This document shows, one piece after another, positions 24,147 through 32,552 of a stretch of DNA of 33,685 bases (positions are counted from its first letter, which is position 1; each line of letters begins with the position of its first letter). The translations under genes were made by a program, and so were the position numbers. Source of the DNA: Pedobacter schmidteae. Its GTDB lineage: Bacteria > Bacteroidota > Bacteroidia > Sphingobacteriales > Sphingobacteriaceae. The notes below the pieces were generated by a model, which ran no database searches, was not told the DNA's origin, and saw nothing but the letters and a program-made list of their open reading frames with translations. The stretch lies in the NCBI GenBank assembly GCA_945901155.1, contig CAMDKO010000021.1, forward strand, positions 1-33,685, read 5' to 3'.

Positions 24147-24749
24147 GTGAGCAACGAAAAAACCATACTTAAACTGAAACTCCCAACTGACCCACTTTGG
24201 GTTAAGAATGTGGTTGAAAGTAATATTGAGGAGATTCTAACTGACCATGCTTTTTGCGAGCAGAAGGCTGCCAGCAATGCTATTACGCTGATCGTTCAAA
24301 ATCCAAATCTGTCTGACTTGGTACAGGAAATGGCCCTCTTGGTGCAGGAAGAAATGGATCATTTTAAAAGGGTACATGATCTGATCATTGCCAGGGGCTT
24401 TGTGCTTGGCAGAGAACGAAAAGATAATTATGTGAATGAACTCTTACAATTTGTGATCAAAGGCGGAAGCAGGCATGATCAATTGATTGACCGACTCTTA
24501 TTCTCTGCCATGATCGAAGCCCGAAGCTGTGAACGCTTCAAAGTAATGTCTGAGCATATTAATGATGATGAACTTTCCAAGTTTTATTATGAACTGATGG
24601 TCAGTGAAGCCGGGCATTATACCATGTTCATTGGGCTTGCTCGAAAATATGCTGAAGGAATTGATGTAGAAAAACGCTGGAAAGAATTTCTAGAATATGA
24701 AGCTAAGGTTATACAAAATTACGGGAAATCGGAAACGATACATGGTTGA
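24147..24749 (+). CDS. miaE: tRNA-(ms2io6A)-hydroxylase, MiaE family
   Basis: 200 residues, GTG start. The four-helix ferritin-like fold is recognisable by di-iron ligands: Glu38 (HAFCEQKA), Glu69-x2-His72 (EEMDH), Glu124 (MIEARSCERF) and Glu154-x2-His157 (SEAGH). The enzyme hydroxylates the isopentenyl side chain of 2-methylthio-isopentenyl-adenosine 37 in tRNAs that read U-starting codons. It is last in the yicC-gmk-nadD-miaE run, 51 bases after nadD. MiaE homologues are common in Bacteroidota. I see no clear terminator just after it. Confidence 0.9.
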   Translation: MSNEKTILKLKLPTDPLWVKNVVESNIEEILTDHAFCEQKAASNAITLIVQNPNLSDLVQEMALLVQEEMDHFKRVHDLIIARGFVLGRERKDNYVNELLQFVIKGGSRHDQLIDRLLFSAMIEARSCERFKVMSEHINDDELSKFYYELMVSEAGHYTMFIGLARKYAEGIDVEKRWKEFLEYEAKVIQNYGKSETIHG

Positions 24750-24905
24750 TAACCGAATAAAATAATCATGACCAAACTTGATCCCGATGAGGTAGGTAGA
24801 AAATAAGGATGAATAAATTAAAGTTATAATCAACAAATTTCTATACCTCTCAACGGTATCGCTTAATTAAAACTTGGCGCAGGTGATTGAAAAAACGTTG
24901 AAATG

Positions 24906-25028
24906 GACGTCATTCCGAATGAGGAACGAAGAGGAATCTGTTGAGTAAAACAGAGATTTGATCAAGAGATCTCTCCACGATTCAAAGTTTTTTAAAGGGA
25001 AACATAGTTTAACGTGCTCGAGATGACG
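24906..25028. repeat. MITE/REP-like dispersed repeat with degenerate terminal inverted repeats
   Basis: The left end GACGTCATTCCGA (24906-24918) and right end TCGAGATGACG (25018-25028) are imperfect inverse complements (shared ACGTCAT and CGA). The interior has GAGGAATCTGTTGAG and AGAGATCTCTCC, wording I know from short repeats scattered through Bacteroidota genomes. No coding capacity. It occupies the middle of the gene-free stretch 24750-25084; the rest of that stretch shows nothing recognisable. Confidence 0.55.
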
Positions 25029-25084
25029 TTAATGTTGTCATCTAATTTCACAATCAAACAAAAAGCACGAATTACTCTTCTTAA

Positions 25085-25795
25085 CTATTTCTTAAACAAT
25101 AGAAATATAGTAGGCCGTTTATGTAATTGCGGAATCTTCAGCTTCCATTCCCTTATACTTTTTGTCTGAATGAATTCACTTTCGGAGGTAAGATCGCAGG
25201 CAATGCATAATCTTGTTTCGGGTTTACAACTTTTTAATACTTCCTCTAGTATCGAATCGTTGCGGAATGGCGTTTCAATGAACATCTGAGTCTGACTATG
25301 TCGCTCTGCCACCGCTTCTAACTCCTTAACCTTATTAGCCCGTTGTAACTTATCAATTGGCAAATAACCATGAAATGTAAAACTTTGTCCACTAAAACCA
25401 GAAGCCATCAATGCCAGTAATATGGAACTGGGTCCAACCAATGGAACAACTTTAATTCCTTTTGAATGGGCTAAGGCTACAATTTCTGCTCCCGGATCAG
25501 CAACACCCGGACAGCCGGCCTCACTCATCAAACCCACATCTTTACCCGATAACAAGCCTTTAAAAAATTCGTGAATATTACCATCTCTGTTATGCTTGCC
25601 ATAATCATGAATAATAAGTTCACTCTGCGGGGTTTTTAAACCGGCCTCCTTAAGAAACCTACGTGCAGTTTTACTGTTTTCAACGATATATTCATTAATG
25701 TGATTAATGGTATCGACAAGGTATGGAGTAAATGATTTTGCAGATGCATTTTCTGCCAATGGGACGGGAATAAGATAAAGAGTGCCTAAAAGCAT
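25085..25795 (-). CDS. SAM-dependent methyltransferase, RsmI-like (tetrapyrrole methylase fold)
   Basis: 236 residues from the ATG at 25795 (MLLGTLYLIPVPLAEN); a longer reading adds 11 unsupported residues. Motifs of the RsmI group: LYLIPVPL at the N terminus, the SAM-binding SEAGCPGVADPGAEIV, and VGPSSILLALMASGFSGQSF with FHGYLP. RsmI 2'-O-methylates a cytidine in 16S rRNA (C1402 in E. coli). This is the shorter Bacteroidota version, so the target is probable, not certain. It lies 169 bases after the aspartate aminotransferase gene. No terminator is obvious on either side. Confidence 0.8.
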   Translation of the reverse strand: MLLGTLYLIPVPLAENASAKSFTPYLVDTINHINEYIVENSKTARRFLKEAGLKTPQSELIIHDYGKHNRDGNIHEFFKGLLSGKDVGLMSEAGCPGVADPGAEIVALAHSKGIKVVPLVGPSSILLALMASGFSGQSFTFHGYLPIDKLQRANKVKELEAVAERHSQTQMFIETPFRNDSILEEVLKSCKPETRLCIACDLTSESEFIQTKSIREWKLKIPQLHKRPTIFLLFKK

Positions 25796-25964
25796 GTATA
25801 GTTTTTTGTACAAATTAATTAAAATCAATCCAAAATGCTGGTTTATATTGACAGATGATGAATACTAGCTAGTAATTTATTCCGCTTAGTATGATATTAA
25901 GCAATAAATTAATTACAATATAAGCTTTGCAAAATCCTGAAAGAGTGACATTATTTGTTTACCC

Positions 25965-27221
25965 TTATTTCAACTTACTGAGCGCAAGTCTCATTCTTGG
26001 GATCATTTGCTGAATATCTTCAAGAGAACAACCTCCAACAGAGGCTCTAAACCAATTCACGCTATTGTTAGTACCAAATGCAGAAAAAGGCACAATACCC
26101 ATTTTAGCCTCTTTGATCAGGTAAAAATTAACATCCGCACTATTTTTCAAAACCTCACCATGTGGTGTAGTTTTTCCGATATAATCAATTTGCACTGTCA
26201 GATAAATTGCACCCATTGGATTAATGGCATCCACTGCGAAGCCATCTGCCTTTAACTGGATTATTCCCTGGTAAAGTGCATCTAAGCTTTTTTGAACCTT
26301 CGCTTTGAATACGTTCAAAAAGGTATTTAATTCCACTGGCTGGGTTAAAAATTTAGCTGTTGCAATCTGCTCTGGCTTGGGTGCCCATGCTCCCACATGA
26401 CCTACAATAGTTTTCATTTTATCGATCACGTGCTCCGGACCGAAAGCCCATCCAACCCGTACTCCTGTTGCAGCAAGACATTTAGATATCCCATCAATAT
26501 AAATAACATAGTCTTTCAACTCAGGCCTAAGGCTTACTGGATCATAATGAAACTGATTGCCAAAAGTAAGGAGAGAATAGATTTGATCGTACATGATATA
26601 CAATGGCTTTTCATCTGCCGCACGGCTCTTATTCTCTTCGATGACCAGGTCACAGATCTCTTCCAGATCCTTTTTAACAAACATGGTTCCGGTTGGGTTC
26701 AATGGAGAACATAATGCCAGTAGTGTTGCGCCTTTTAAATGAGGCCTGATATCGTCAGCCTTAGGCATAAAATTATTATCCGCAGATGTGATCACAGAAA
26801 CTTGTTCTGCACCCGTAAAGCGACAATAATGATTGTTGTTCCATGATGGTGTTGGGAAAATCACTTTATCTCCGGGATCGATCAATGCCATATAGGTACC
26901 ATAGATCAAAGGACGAGAGCCACCCGCAACCAAAATTTGCTTATTGTTATATTCCAATCCGAAGCGCTCCTTCAAAAATGCCGAAACATTCTTGCGTAAC
27001 ACAGCAACACCCTCGGCGGGTGGATAATTAGTCTGATTATCTTTATATGCTTCTACAATTCCTGCTTTCAGCTCATCCGGTATCGGATAAATATTAGCGT
27101 CAAAATCACCGATAGTTAAGTTAGCAATCTGCTCACCTTTCTGCTTAAGCTCATTGATCTCGCCGGCAATTTTTATAATTTCTGAACCCTCAAGTGTACT
27201 TGCTAATCTGGATATATTCAT
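25965..27221 (-). CDS. PLP-dependent class I/II aminotransferase, aspartate aminotransferase-like
   Basis: 418 residues. The PLP Schiff-base lysine is Lys247 in YIDGISKCLAATGVRVGW. Other fold-type I landmarks are VAGGSRPLIYGTYMALIDPG, Asn175 in SPLNPTGT and Asp212-x2-Tyr215 (YDQIY). It most likely interconverts aspartate and oxaloacetate with glutamate. It lies 50 bases after argH on the same strand with no terminator between, so it may be the last gene of the arginine transcript. Aspartate is the nitrogen donor in the argininosuccinate step, which fits. Other amino-group donors cannot be excluded. Confidence 0.82.
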   Translation of the reverse strand: MNISRLASTLEGSEIIKIAGEINELKQKGEQIANLTIGDFDANIYPIPDELKAGIVEAYKDNQTNYPPAEGVAVLRKNVSAFLKERFGLEYNNKQILVAGGSRPLIYGTYMALIDPGDKVIFPTPSWNNNHYCRFTGAEQVSVITSADNNFMPKADDIRPHLKGATLLALCSPLNPTGTMFVKKDLEEICDLVIEENKSRAADEKPLYIMYDQIYSLLTFGNQFHYDPVSLRPELKDYVIYIDGISKCLAATGVRVGWAFGPEHVIDKMKTIVGHVGAWAPKPEQIATAKFLTQPVELNTFLNVFKAKVQKSLDALYQGIIQLKADGFAVDAINPMGAIYLTVQIDYIGKTTPHGEVLKNSADVNFYLIKEAKMGIVPFSAFGTNNSVNWFRASVGGCSLEDIQQMIPRMRLALSKLK

Positions 27222-27271
27222 TCTGTTATGGATCTTCAGATGACCTCTTATTAAAATTCTTTTATTTAATA

Positions 27272-28606
27272 TCAGATAATTAGTGCACTGACAGCTTTTT
27301 CAACTTTCTCAAAATTAAATCCGGATAAGACCCCATTAAAGGAGTCGCGGATTTGCTCATTACACAAATTACCAATACTACCTTCATGGCTATGTTTTAC
27401 ACTTGAAGGTGCTTTAAATTCACCCTTTTGAATGGCTATACCAACATTTTTATAGGCTTCACGGAATGGTACACCCTTCAATACTTCTGCGTTTACCGCA
27501 TCCACACTAAACAAGTAAGCATATTTCTCATCTTTCAAAATATCCTCTTTAATTCGAATAGACTGAAGCATGAAGGCGGTCATTTCCAGGCACTCATTTA
27601 AAGACTTAAATGCCGGAAATAGATTTTCCTTCAGCAATTGAAGATCGCGATGGTATCCTGAAGGCAAGTTAGTAGTCATCAGAGCGATCTCATTGGGTAA
27701 AGCCTGTATCTTATTACATCTTGCACGGATCAGTTCAAAAACATCCGGATTTTTTTTATGTGGCATGATGCTCGAACCAGTGGTCAGCTCATCTGGAAAG
27801 CTGATAAATGCAAAATTCTGATTAATGAAAAGACAAGCATCCATTGCCAGTTTTGCCAGAGTTGATGCTATTGATGACATGGCCTGTGCCAGAATTCGTT
27901 CAGTTTTTCCTCGGCCCATTTGTGCATAAACTACATTATAGTTCAGCGAATCAAAACCTAATAACTCGGTGGTCATGGTACGGTTCAAAGGAAAAGAAGA
28001 TCCATATCCAGCTGCTGAACCTAATGGATTCTTATTACACACCTTCCAAGCTGCAAGCATCAACTCCATATCATCAGTAAGGCTCTCGGCATAAGCACCA
28101 AACCAAAGTCCGAAAGAGGAAGGCATTGCGATCTGCAAATGAGTATATCCTGGAAGTAACTTATTCTTATGCTCCTCACTTTGATTGATTAGTTGATTAA
28201 ACAGCAGTTCCGTATTTTTAACGATTCCCTGAATCTCGCTCCTGAAAAATAATTTAAGGTCTACAAGAACCTGATCATTCCGTGATCTTCCACTATGGAT
28301 TTTCTTTCCGGCATCTCCAACCCTGCGGGTAAGCAATAGCTCAACTTGTGAATGGACATCTTCTACATCAACCTCAATACTGAATTTACCTTCTTTAATT
28401 TCTTTTAATATTACTTTCAATCCGGCTTGAACCTGATCCAAGTCATTTTTATCTAAAAGACCTATACTTTCAAGCATTCGGGTATGCGCCAGTGAGCCTA
28501 AAACGTCAAAAGCAGCAAGCTGATTATCTAGTTCTCTGTCATTTCCTACTGTAAATTTTTCTACTGAACCTTCGGTTTTTGTATCTTTTTGCCAGAGCTT
28601 GCTCAT
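27272..28606 (-). CDS. argH: Argininosuccinate lyase
   Basis: 444 residues. The fumarase/aspartase superfamily signature GSSIMPHKKNPD is at 277-288 (catalytic serine loop). HSGRSRNDQV (104-113) and GYTHLQ with His155 complete the active site. It splits argininosuccinate to arginine and fumarate, the last step of arginine synthesis. The start codon lies only four bases after the stop of a 52-residue reading frame, itself coupled to argE, so it belongs to the arginine operon. Length is slightly short of the 460-470 of many homologues but normal for Bacteroidota. Confidence 0.95.
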   Translation of the reverse strand: MSKLWQKDTKTEGSVEKFTVGNDRELDNQLAAFDVLGSLAHTRMLESIGLLDKNDLDQVQAGLKVILKEIKEGKFSIEVDVEDVHSQVELLLTRRVGDAGKKIHSGRSRNDQVLVDLKLFFRSEIQGIVKNTELLFNQLINQSEEHKNKLLPGYTHLQIAMPSSFGLWFGAYAESLTDDMELMLAAWKVCNKNPLGSAAGYGSSFPLNRTMTTELLGFDSLNYNVVYAQMGRGKTERILAQAMSSIASTLAKLAMDACLFINQNFAFISFPDELTTGSSIMPHKKNPDVFELIRARCNKIQALPNEIALMTTNLPSGYHRDLQLLKENLFPAFKSLNECLEMTAFMLQSIRIKEDILKDEKYAYLFSVDAVNAEVLKGVPFREAYKNVGIAIQKGEFKAPSSVKHSHEGSIGNLCNEQIRDSFNGVLSGFNFEKVEKAVSALII

Positions 28607-28610
28607 AGTA

Positions 28611-28769
28611 TCACTTTGAAATTTGTAAAATATTGTTTTTTTGTGCCTTACTTTTCGGAATCAAAATACTGTAAAAAACAGTATCCCTACTATATCCATT
28701 GTGAATTTTCATGAGCTGGCGAAATAATTCGCTAATACTTTCTAAACGTAAATTCAGATCTTTTCCCAT
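28611..28769 (-). CDS. Small unrecognised protein (52 aa) between argE and argH
   Basis: The frame begins MGKDLNLRLESISELFRQLM and ends ...NNILQISK. I do not recognise it. The first half is a likely amphipathic helix (leucine/isoleucine spaced at heptad-like intervals); the second half is basic and polar, with no signal peptide or membrane segment. The case for a real gene is its position: its ATG overlaps the argE stop by one base (TGATG), and its TGA is four bases before the argH ATG, exactly the spacing of its neighbours. It could also be a decayed gene or chance frame in a 162-base gap. Confidence 0.5.
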   Translation of the reverse strand: MGKDLNLRLESISELFRQLMKIHNGYSRDTVFYSILIPKSKAQKNNILQISK

Positions 28770-29827
28770 CACACAATTTTACCAATTAATTGGATGTAAA
28801 GATCAATCCCTTGTTCAATTTCATCCACATATATGAACTCATTAGCCATATGCGACCTAGCTGAATCACCCGGACCAATCTTCAACGAAGGAATATCCAA
28901 TAAGGCCTGATCACTAGTAGTAGGAGAACCATACGTTTTTCTTCCCAAAGAAATTCCAGCCTTTACAATCGGATGATCCTCGCTAATAGAAGATGATTTT
29001 ATGCGGGTGGAACGGGGAGTAACTTCGCAATTCACATTTTGACGAATAATCTTCAGCACCTCTTCATTCCGATAGGCATCGGTAACCCTCACATCAACAG
29101 TAAATTTGCAGACAGCTGGTACAACATTATGTTGTGAGCCGGCTTCAATAACTGTGACGCTCATTTTTATTGGTCCAAATAAACTCGATTTTTTTGCAAA
29201 TTCATACGTTCTGAACCACTCAATATCTGTTATTGCATTATAAATGGCATTATCACCTTCTTGGCGTGCAGCATGACCAGCTTTGCCCTGTGAAACACAA
29301 TCAAGAACCATTAAGCCTCGTTCAGCAATGGCAAGATCCATCAATGTAGGTTCGCCAACAATGGCGAATTCCAACAAGCCAAATTCAGGAATAACCAGTT
29401 CAATGCCATTCTTTCCAGAAATTTCTTCTTCAGCTGTTGCTGCAAAGCATAGGTTATATTTTAAATTTTCCTGCCCATGAAAATGCAGGAAAGCTGCGAT
29501 CAATGAAACCAGGCACCCTCCCGCGTCATTGCTACCCAAACCAAATAACTTACCATCAATGATATCAGCTGCCAATGGGTCATTAGAGTATCCTGGATTT
29601 GGCTTTACTGTATCATGATGTGAATTGAGCAAAATTGTTGGCTTTTTGGAATCAAAATGCTCATTATATGCCCATACATTATTAACTGTTCGATGAGTTT
29701 TTACTCCACGATCCTGCAAAAACTGCTCAATTACCGTGGCAGTTTGCATCTCTTCTTTACTTAAAGAAGAGATGCTGATCAGCTTACGCAATAAATCAAC
29801 ACTATCATCAAACAGTTTAGTGGCCAT
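28769..29827 (-). CDS. argE: M20 family deacylase, acetyl-/succinyl-ornithine or -citrulline deacylase
   Basis: 352 residues. M20 metallopeptidase ligands are visible: NSHHDTVKP (His70, Asp72), GLGSNDAGG (Asp101) and TAEEEISG (catalytic and metal Glu near 133-134). The dimerisation domain follows (about 175-285). Within this operon it should remove the acyl group from N-acyl-citrulline, because argF' acts on acylated ornithine. It starts five bases after the proC stop. The closely related DapE and LysK enzymes use similar motifs; context decides for arginine. Confidence 0.88.
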   Translation of the reverse strand: MATKLFDDSVDLLRKLISISSLSKEEMQTATVIEQFLQDRGVKTHRTVNNVWAYNEHFDSKKPTILLNSHHDTVKPNPGYSNDPLAADIIDGKLFGLGSNDAGGCLVSLIAAFLHFHGQENLKYNLCFAATAEEEISGKNGIELVIPEFGLLEFAIVGEPTLMDLAIAERGLMVLDCVSQGKAGHAARQEGDNAIYNAITDIEWFRTYEFAKKSSLFGPIKMSVTVIEAGSQHNVVPAVCKFTVDVRVTDAYRNEEVLKIIRQNVNCEVTPRSTRIKSSSISEDHPIVKAGISLGRKTYGSPTTSDQALLDIPSLKIGPGDSARSHMANEFIYVDEIEQGIDLYIQLIGKIV

Positions 29828-29832
29828 TTTTC

Positions 29833-30648
29833 TTAGTCGTTTGTATATAATTCACCGGCCTTCTGTGCCGATAATTTAATCCCTTTAATCATGGATGAAC
29901 TAAAACCATTATGCTCCATTTCATTTAAACCGGCAATGGTACAACCTTTTGGAGAGGTAACCTTATCAATTTCCTGCTCCGGGTGACTACTCAACTCCAG
30001 CAATAAAGAGGCTGCTCCCTTGGCAGTTTGAGCGGCCATTCTGAGTGCCTCATCAGCATGAAAACCAATTTCAACACCTCCCTGAGATGCTGCACGAACA
30101 GCCCTCAAAAAGAAAGCTACGCCACAAGCACATAAAGCTGTGGCCGAGGTCATCAGTTCTTCATTGATCTTGATTACTTCGCCTACAGTCTTGAACATTT
30201 TGGTAACCTCTGCAATATTTTCAGCCTCTGCATTATCGGATGCGATGCAGGTCATTGATTCACCGATAGCAATCGCTGTATTAGGCATTGCCCTAACCAC
30301 CTGAACATTATTGCCTAGTTTGGCACGAATATCTGCACAGCTAACTCCCGAAATCACAGAAATTACCAGATGCTTTGTAGGATCAATAGCCCCTGCAATT
30401 TTTTCGAGCAAAATATTAAGTTGCTGAGGCAAAACAGCAAGAATTATGACAGATGAGTCTGCAACGGCTGCGAAGTTATCCTCGCTCACCTTGTAGCCCT
30501 GTTGTTGCTGTACTGATAAATGCTGAACATTACGGCGCGTAAGCGTAATGTCTCCAGGTAGGCAATAATCAGATTTTACCAGGCCTTTAGCCAGTGACAT
30601 ACCAATATTACCGCTTCCTAAAATTGCTGTTTTCTTCGATGTGCTCAT
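29833..30648 (-). CDS. proC: Pyrroline-5-carboxylate reductase
   Basis: 271 residues. The Rossmann nucleotide motif AILGSGNIGMSLAKGL is at the N terminus, and the C-terminal signature appears as SPKGCTIAGLNEMEHNGF with the preceding TAKGAASLLL. It reduces pyrroline-5-carboxylate to proline with NAD(P)H. It lies one base after the argB stop, inside the arginine operon. proC in this position is a recurring Bacteroidota arrangement, which couples proline and arginine, both from glutamate. It is unlikely to be an arginine-pathway enzyme itself. Confidence 0.92.
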   Translation of the reverse strand: MSTSKKTAILGSGNIGMSLAKGLVKSDYCLPGDITLTRRNVQHLSVQQQQGYKVSEDNFAAVADSSVIILAVLPQQLNILLEKIAGAIDPTKHLVISVISGVSCADIRAKLGNNVQVVRAMPNTAIAIGESMTCIASDNAEAENIAEVTKMFKTVGEVIKINEELMTSATALCACGVAFFLRAVRAASQGGVEIGFHADEALRMAAQTAKGAASLLLELSSHPEQEIDKVTSPKGCTIAGLNEMEHNGFSSSMIKGIKLSAQKAGELYTND

Positions 30649-30649
30649 A

Positions 30650-31471
30650 TTACTTAGTTAATCTCGTTCCAAAATTATGTTCATTCAATGAGGATAAGGA
30701 GTCTGATTTTCCTATACAAACCTCTTTCAATCCTTGCTCAATCGCTTCAAAAGCATTATCGAGTTTGGGTATCATACCTTCGTTGATAATTCCCTGCCTC
30801 TTCAATTCGTGATAGTAAGGTGGGTTTATCGATTTAATCAGTGTGCTATCATCCTCAACATTCATCAGCACCCCAGCCTTTTCAAAACAATAAATAAGTG
30901 ATGTTTCATAGAGTTTTGCCATTGAAACCGCAATTATAGATGCAATTGTATCTGCATTGGTATTCAGTAGTTGTCCTTTGCCATCATGAGTGATCGCAGA
31001 AAAAACAGGGGTAAAACCTGCTTCTAATAGCTTAGAAAGCGCCTCTGAATCAACAGATGTATCATCTAGATCACCTACAAAACCATAATCAACGAGTATA
31101 TCGGCACCTTTTTCTTCTGAATAAACCTTAACCGGCTGACGTTTTTTTGCTCGTATAAAATTTCCATCAGCCCCTGTAAGTCCGATAGCGTTACATTGTT
31201 TATTCTGTAGAGCTGCAATAATATTTTTATTGATTAATCCAGAATAGACCATTGTTACAATTTTGAGGGTTTCTCCATCAGTTACTCGACGCCCCTCAAT
31301 CAATTTTGATTTGATACCCAGGTCTGTTGAAAGCTTGGTGGCAATTTTACCGCCACCGTGTATCAGAATCTTATCGCCTTTCAATGCAGAAAAGTCTGAC
31401 AAAAAATTCATCAGATTTTCCGGATCATCAATAACATTCCCCCCAATTTTTATGACATATAAAGGTTTCAT
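30650..31471 (-). CDS. argB: N-acylglutamate kinase (acetylglutamate kinase family)
   Basis: 273 residues. The amino-acid kinase fold shows VIKIGGNVID (Lys8, Gly10-11) and LIHGGGKIATKL (38-42). The substrate and phosphate region includes GLTGADGNFIRAKKR. It phosphorylates N-acylglutamate, the second step of arginine synthesis. The protein starts directly at the kinase fold and lacks the N-terminal helix of arginine-inhibited hexameric enzymes, which suggests feedback-insensitive control (inference). Its start overlaps the argF' stop by four bases (ATGA). With an argF' of succinyl type the natural substrate may be N-succinylglutamate. Confidence 0.92.
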   Translation of the reverse strand: MKPLYVIKIGGNVIDDPENLMNFLSDFSALKGDKILIHGGGKIATKLSTDLGIKSKLIEGRRVTDGETLKIVTMVYSGLINKNIIAALQNKQCNAIGLTGADGNFIRAKKRQPVKVYSEEKGADILVDYGFVGDLDDTSVDSEALSKLLEAGFTPVFSAITHDGKGQLLNTNADTIASIIAVSMAKLYETSLIYCFEKAGVLMNVEDDSTLIKSINPPYYHELKRQGIINEGMIPKLDNAFEAIEQGLKEVCIGKSDSLSSLNEHNFGTRLTK

Positions 31472-32430
31472 TTCAGTGCCTCAAGCATATTTTTAAGTAT
31501 CGTTTGCGCCGACCATACCCGATTAGCTGCCTCTTTGATCACAAGCGAATGCGGTCCATCTAAAACTTCGGCAGATAGCTCGAAATCACGACGCACAGGC
31601 AAACAGTGCATGACCTTAGCCTCATTGGTTTGTTCCAGTTTTTTATGTGTTATCATCCATGATTCTGCTCCCTGAACGGTTTTGCCATAATCATGATAAG
31701 ATGACCAGTTCTTGGCATAGACAAAGTCAGCACCCTGCAGAGCAGTATCCTGATCATATTCAATTTTTGCTCCGGGAGTAAATTTATCAGCAAGCTCAAG
31801 CCCTTGAGGATGAGTAATCACAAAATCGATCATTCCCTCGGCCTGTGCTCTGCACATCCACTCCGAAAAAGAATTAGGAACAGCCTGAGGTAAAGATTTT
31901 ACATGAGGTGCCCAGGTTAAAACCACCTTAGGCCTGGCAGTCTTTTTATTTTCTTCAATGGTGATCAAATCGGCAAAACTCTGAAGCGGGTGCAGCGTTG
32001 CACTCTCGAGTGAAACCACAGGAACACCACTAAACTTTACGAACTTATTGAACAGACCCTCACTATAATCTTCATCACGATTCTGCAATTTAGGAAAAGA
32101 ACGGAAGCCCAATATATCACAATATTGACCCATTACTGCTGCTGCTTCACGAATATGTTCTACCGTTGTACCGTTCATCACAACACCGTCTTCAGTCTCT
32201 AAAGCCCAGCCTTCTTTATCCAAATTCATCACCATGACATTCATTCCCAAATTCAAGGCTGCCTTTTGAGTGCTTAAACGGGTACGTAAACTTGGATTTA
32301 AAAATACCAGCCCAAGGGTTTTGTTTTTACCCAGACTTTGATTTGCAAAAGGATCTGCCTTTTGAATCAAAGCTTGTTCAACAGAACCTTTAAGGTCAGA
32401 GATATCGTTTACAGAAGAAAATAATTTCAT
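31468..32430 (-). CDS. argF': N-acyl-L-ornithine carbamoyltransferase (acetyl/succinyl type)
   Basis: 320 residues, clearly of the Xanthomonas/Bacteroides N-acyl-ornithine transcarbamylase family and not ordinary ArgF. Carbamoyl-phosphate motif is NPSLRTRLSTQKA (45-57), and the family segments ATLHPLQSFADLITIEE, VLTWAPHVKSLPQAVPNSF and HCLPVRRD are conserved. It makes N-acyl-citrulline. At the residue that sets acyl preference in this family (Pro90 in the B. fragilis succinyl enzyme, Glu92 in the X. campestris acetyl enzyme) there is Val90 (GTTVEHIREA). This argues for succinyl preference. It is second in the operon after argD and overlaps argB by four bases. Confidence 0.92.
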   Translation of the reverse strand: MKLFSSVNDISDLKGSVEQALIQKADPFANQSLGKNKTLGLVFLNPSLRTRLSTQKAALNLGMNVMVMNLDKEGWALETEDGVVMNGTTVEHIREAAAVMGQYCDILGFRSFPKLQNRDEDYSEGLFNKFVKFSGVPVVSLESATLHPLQSFADLITIEENKKTARPKVVLTWAPHVKSLPQAVPNSFSEWMCRAQAEGMIDFVITHPQGLELADKFTPGAKIEYDQDTALQGADFVYAKNWSSYHDYGKTVQGAESWMITHKKLEQTNEAKVMHCLPVRRDFELSAEVLDGPHSLVIKEAANRVWSAQTILKNMLEALK

Positions 32431-32432
32431 TT

Positions 32433-32540
32433 TTAAAAACTAAAAGGTAAAAGTACCAAGCATAAAGCTAGAATGCACGCATTTTCCAATACCATTCGAT
32501 GAGCTTTTTTCCATACTTCAATCATAGTATAATCTCTCAT
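32433..32540 (-). pseudogene. N-terminal remnant of a second four-helix-bundle (S23-family) gene
   Basis: This 35-residue frame lies in the 122-base gap between argD and argF'. It begins MRDYTMIEVWKKAHRMVLE, a good match to the usual N terminus of four-helix-bundle proteins (consensus about MRDFKKLxVWQKAHELxLE). After residue 19 the resemblance is lost, and the rest is hydrophobic sequence (ACILALCLVLLPFSF) encoded by a degenerate 7-bp repeat. About 100 residues of the family core are missing. I infer a decayed copy, different in sequence from the intact family member at 1962. No function is expected. Confidence 0.55.
32440..32467. repeat. Degenerate heptamer run within the gene remnant
   Basis: Four consecutive 7-mers each ending AAG or AAAG: CTAAAAG, GTAAAAG, TACCAAG, CATAAAG. 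The period matches the other arrays in this window, but identity is low and chance cannot be excluded. Confidence 0.35.
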
Positions 32541-32552
32541 AATAATTCCGCT

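Noticed and set aside
24771-24809. 12-codon frame ATGACCAAACTT... after miaE
   Set aside because: Too short, with no coupling to a neighbour and no recognisable product.
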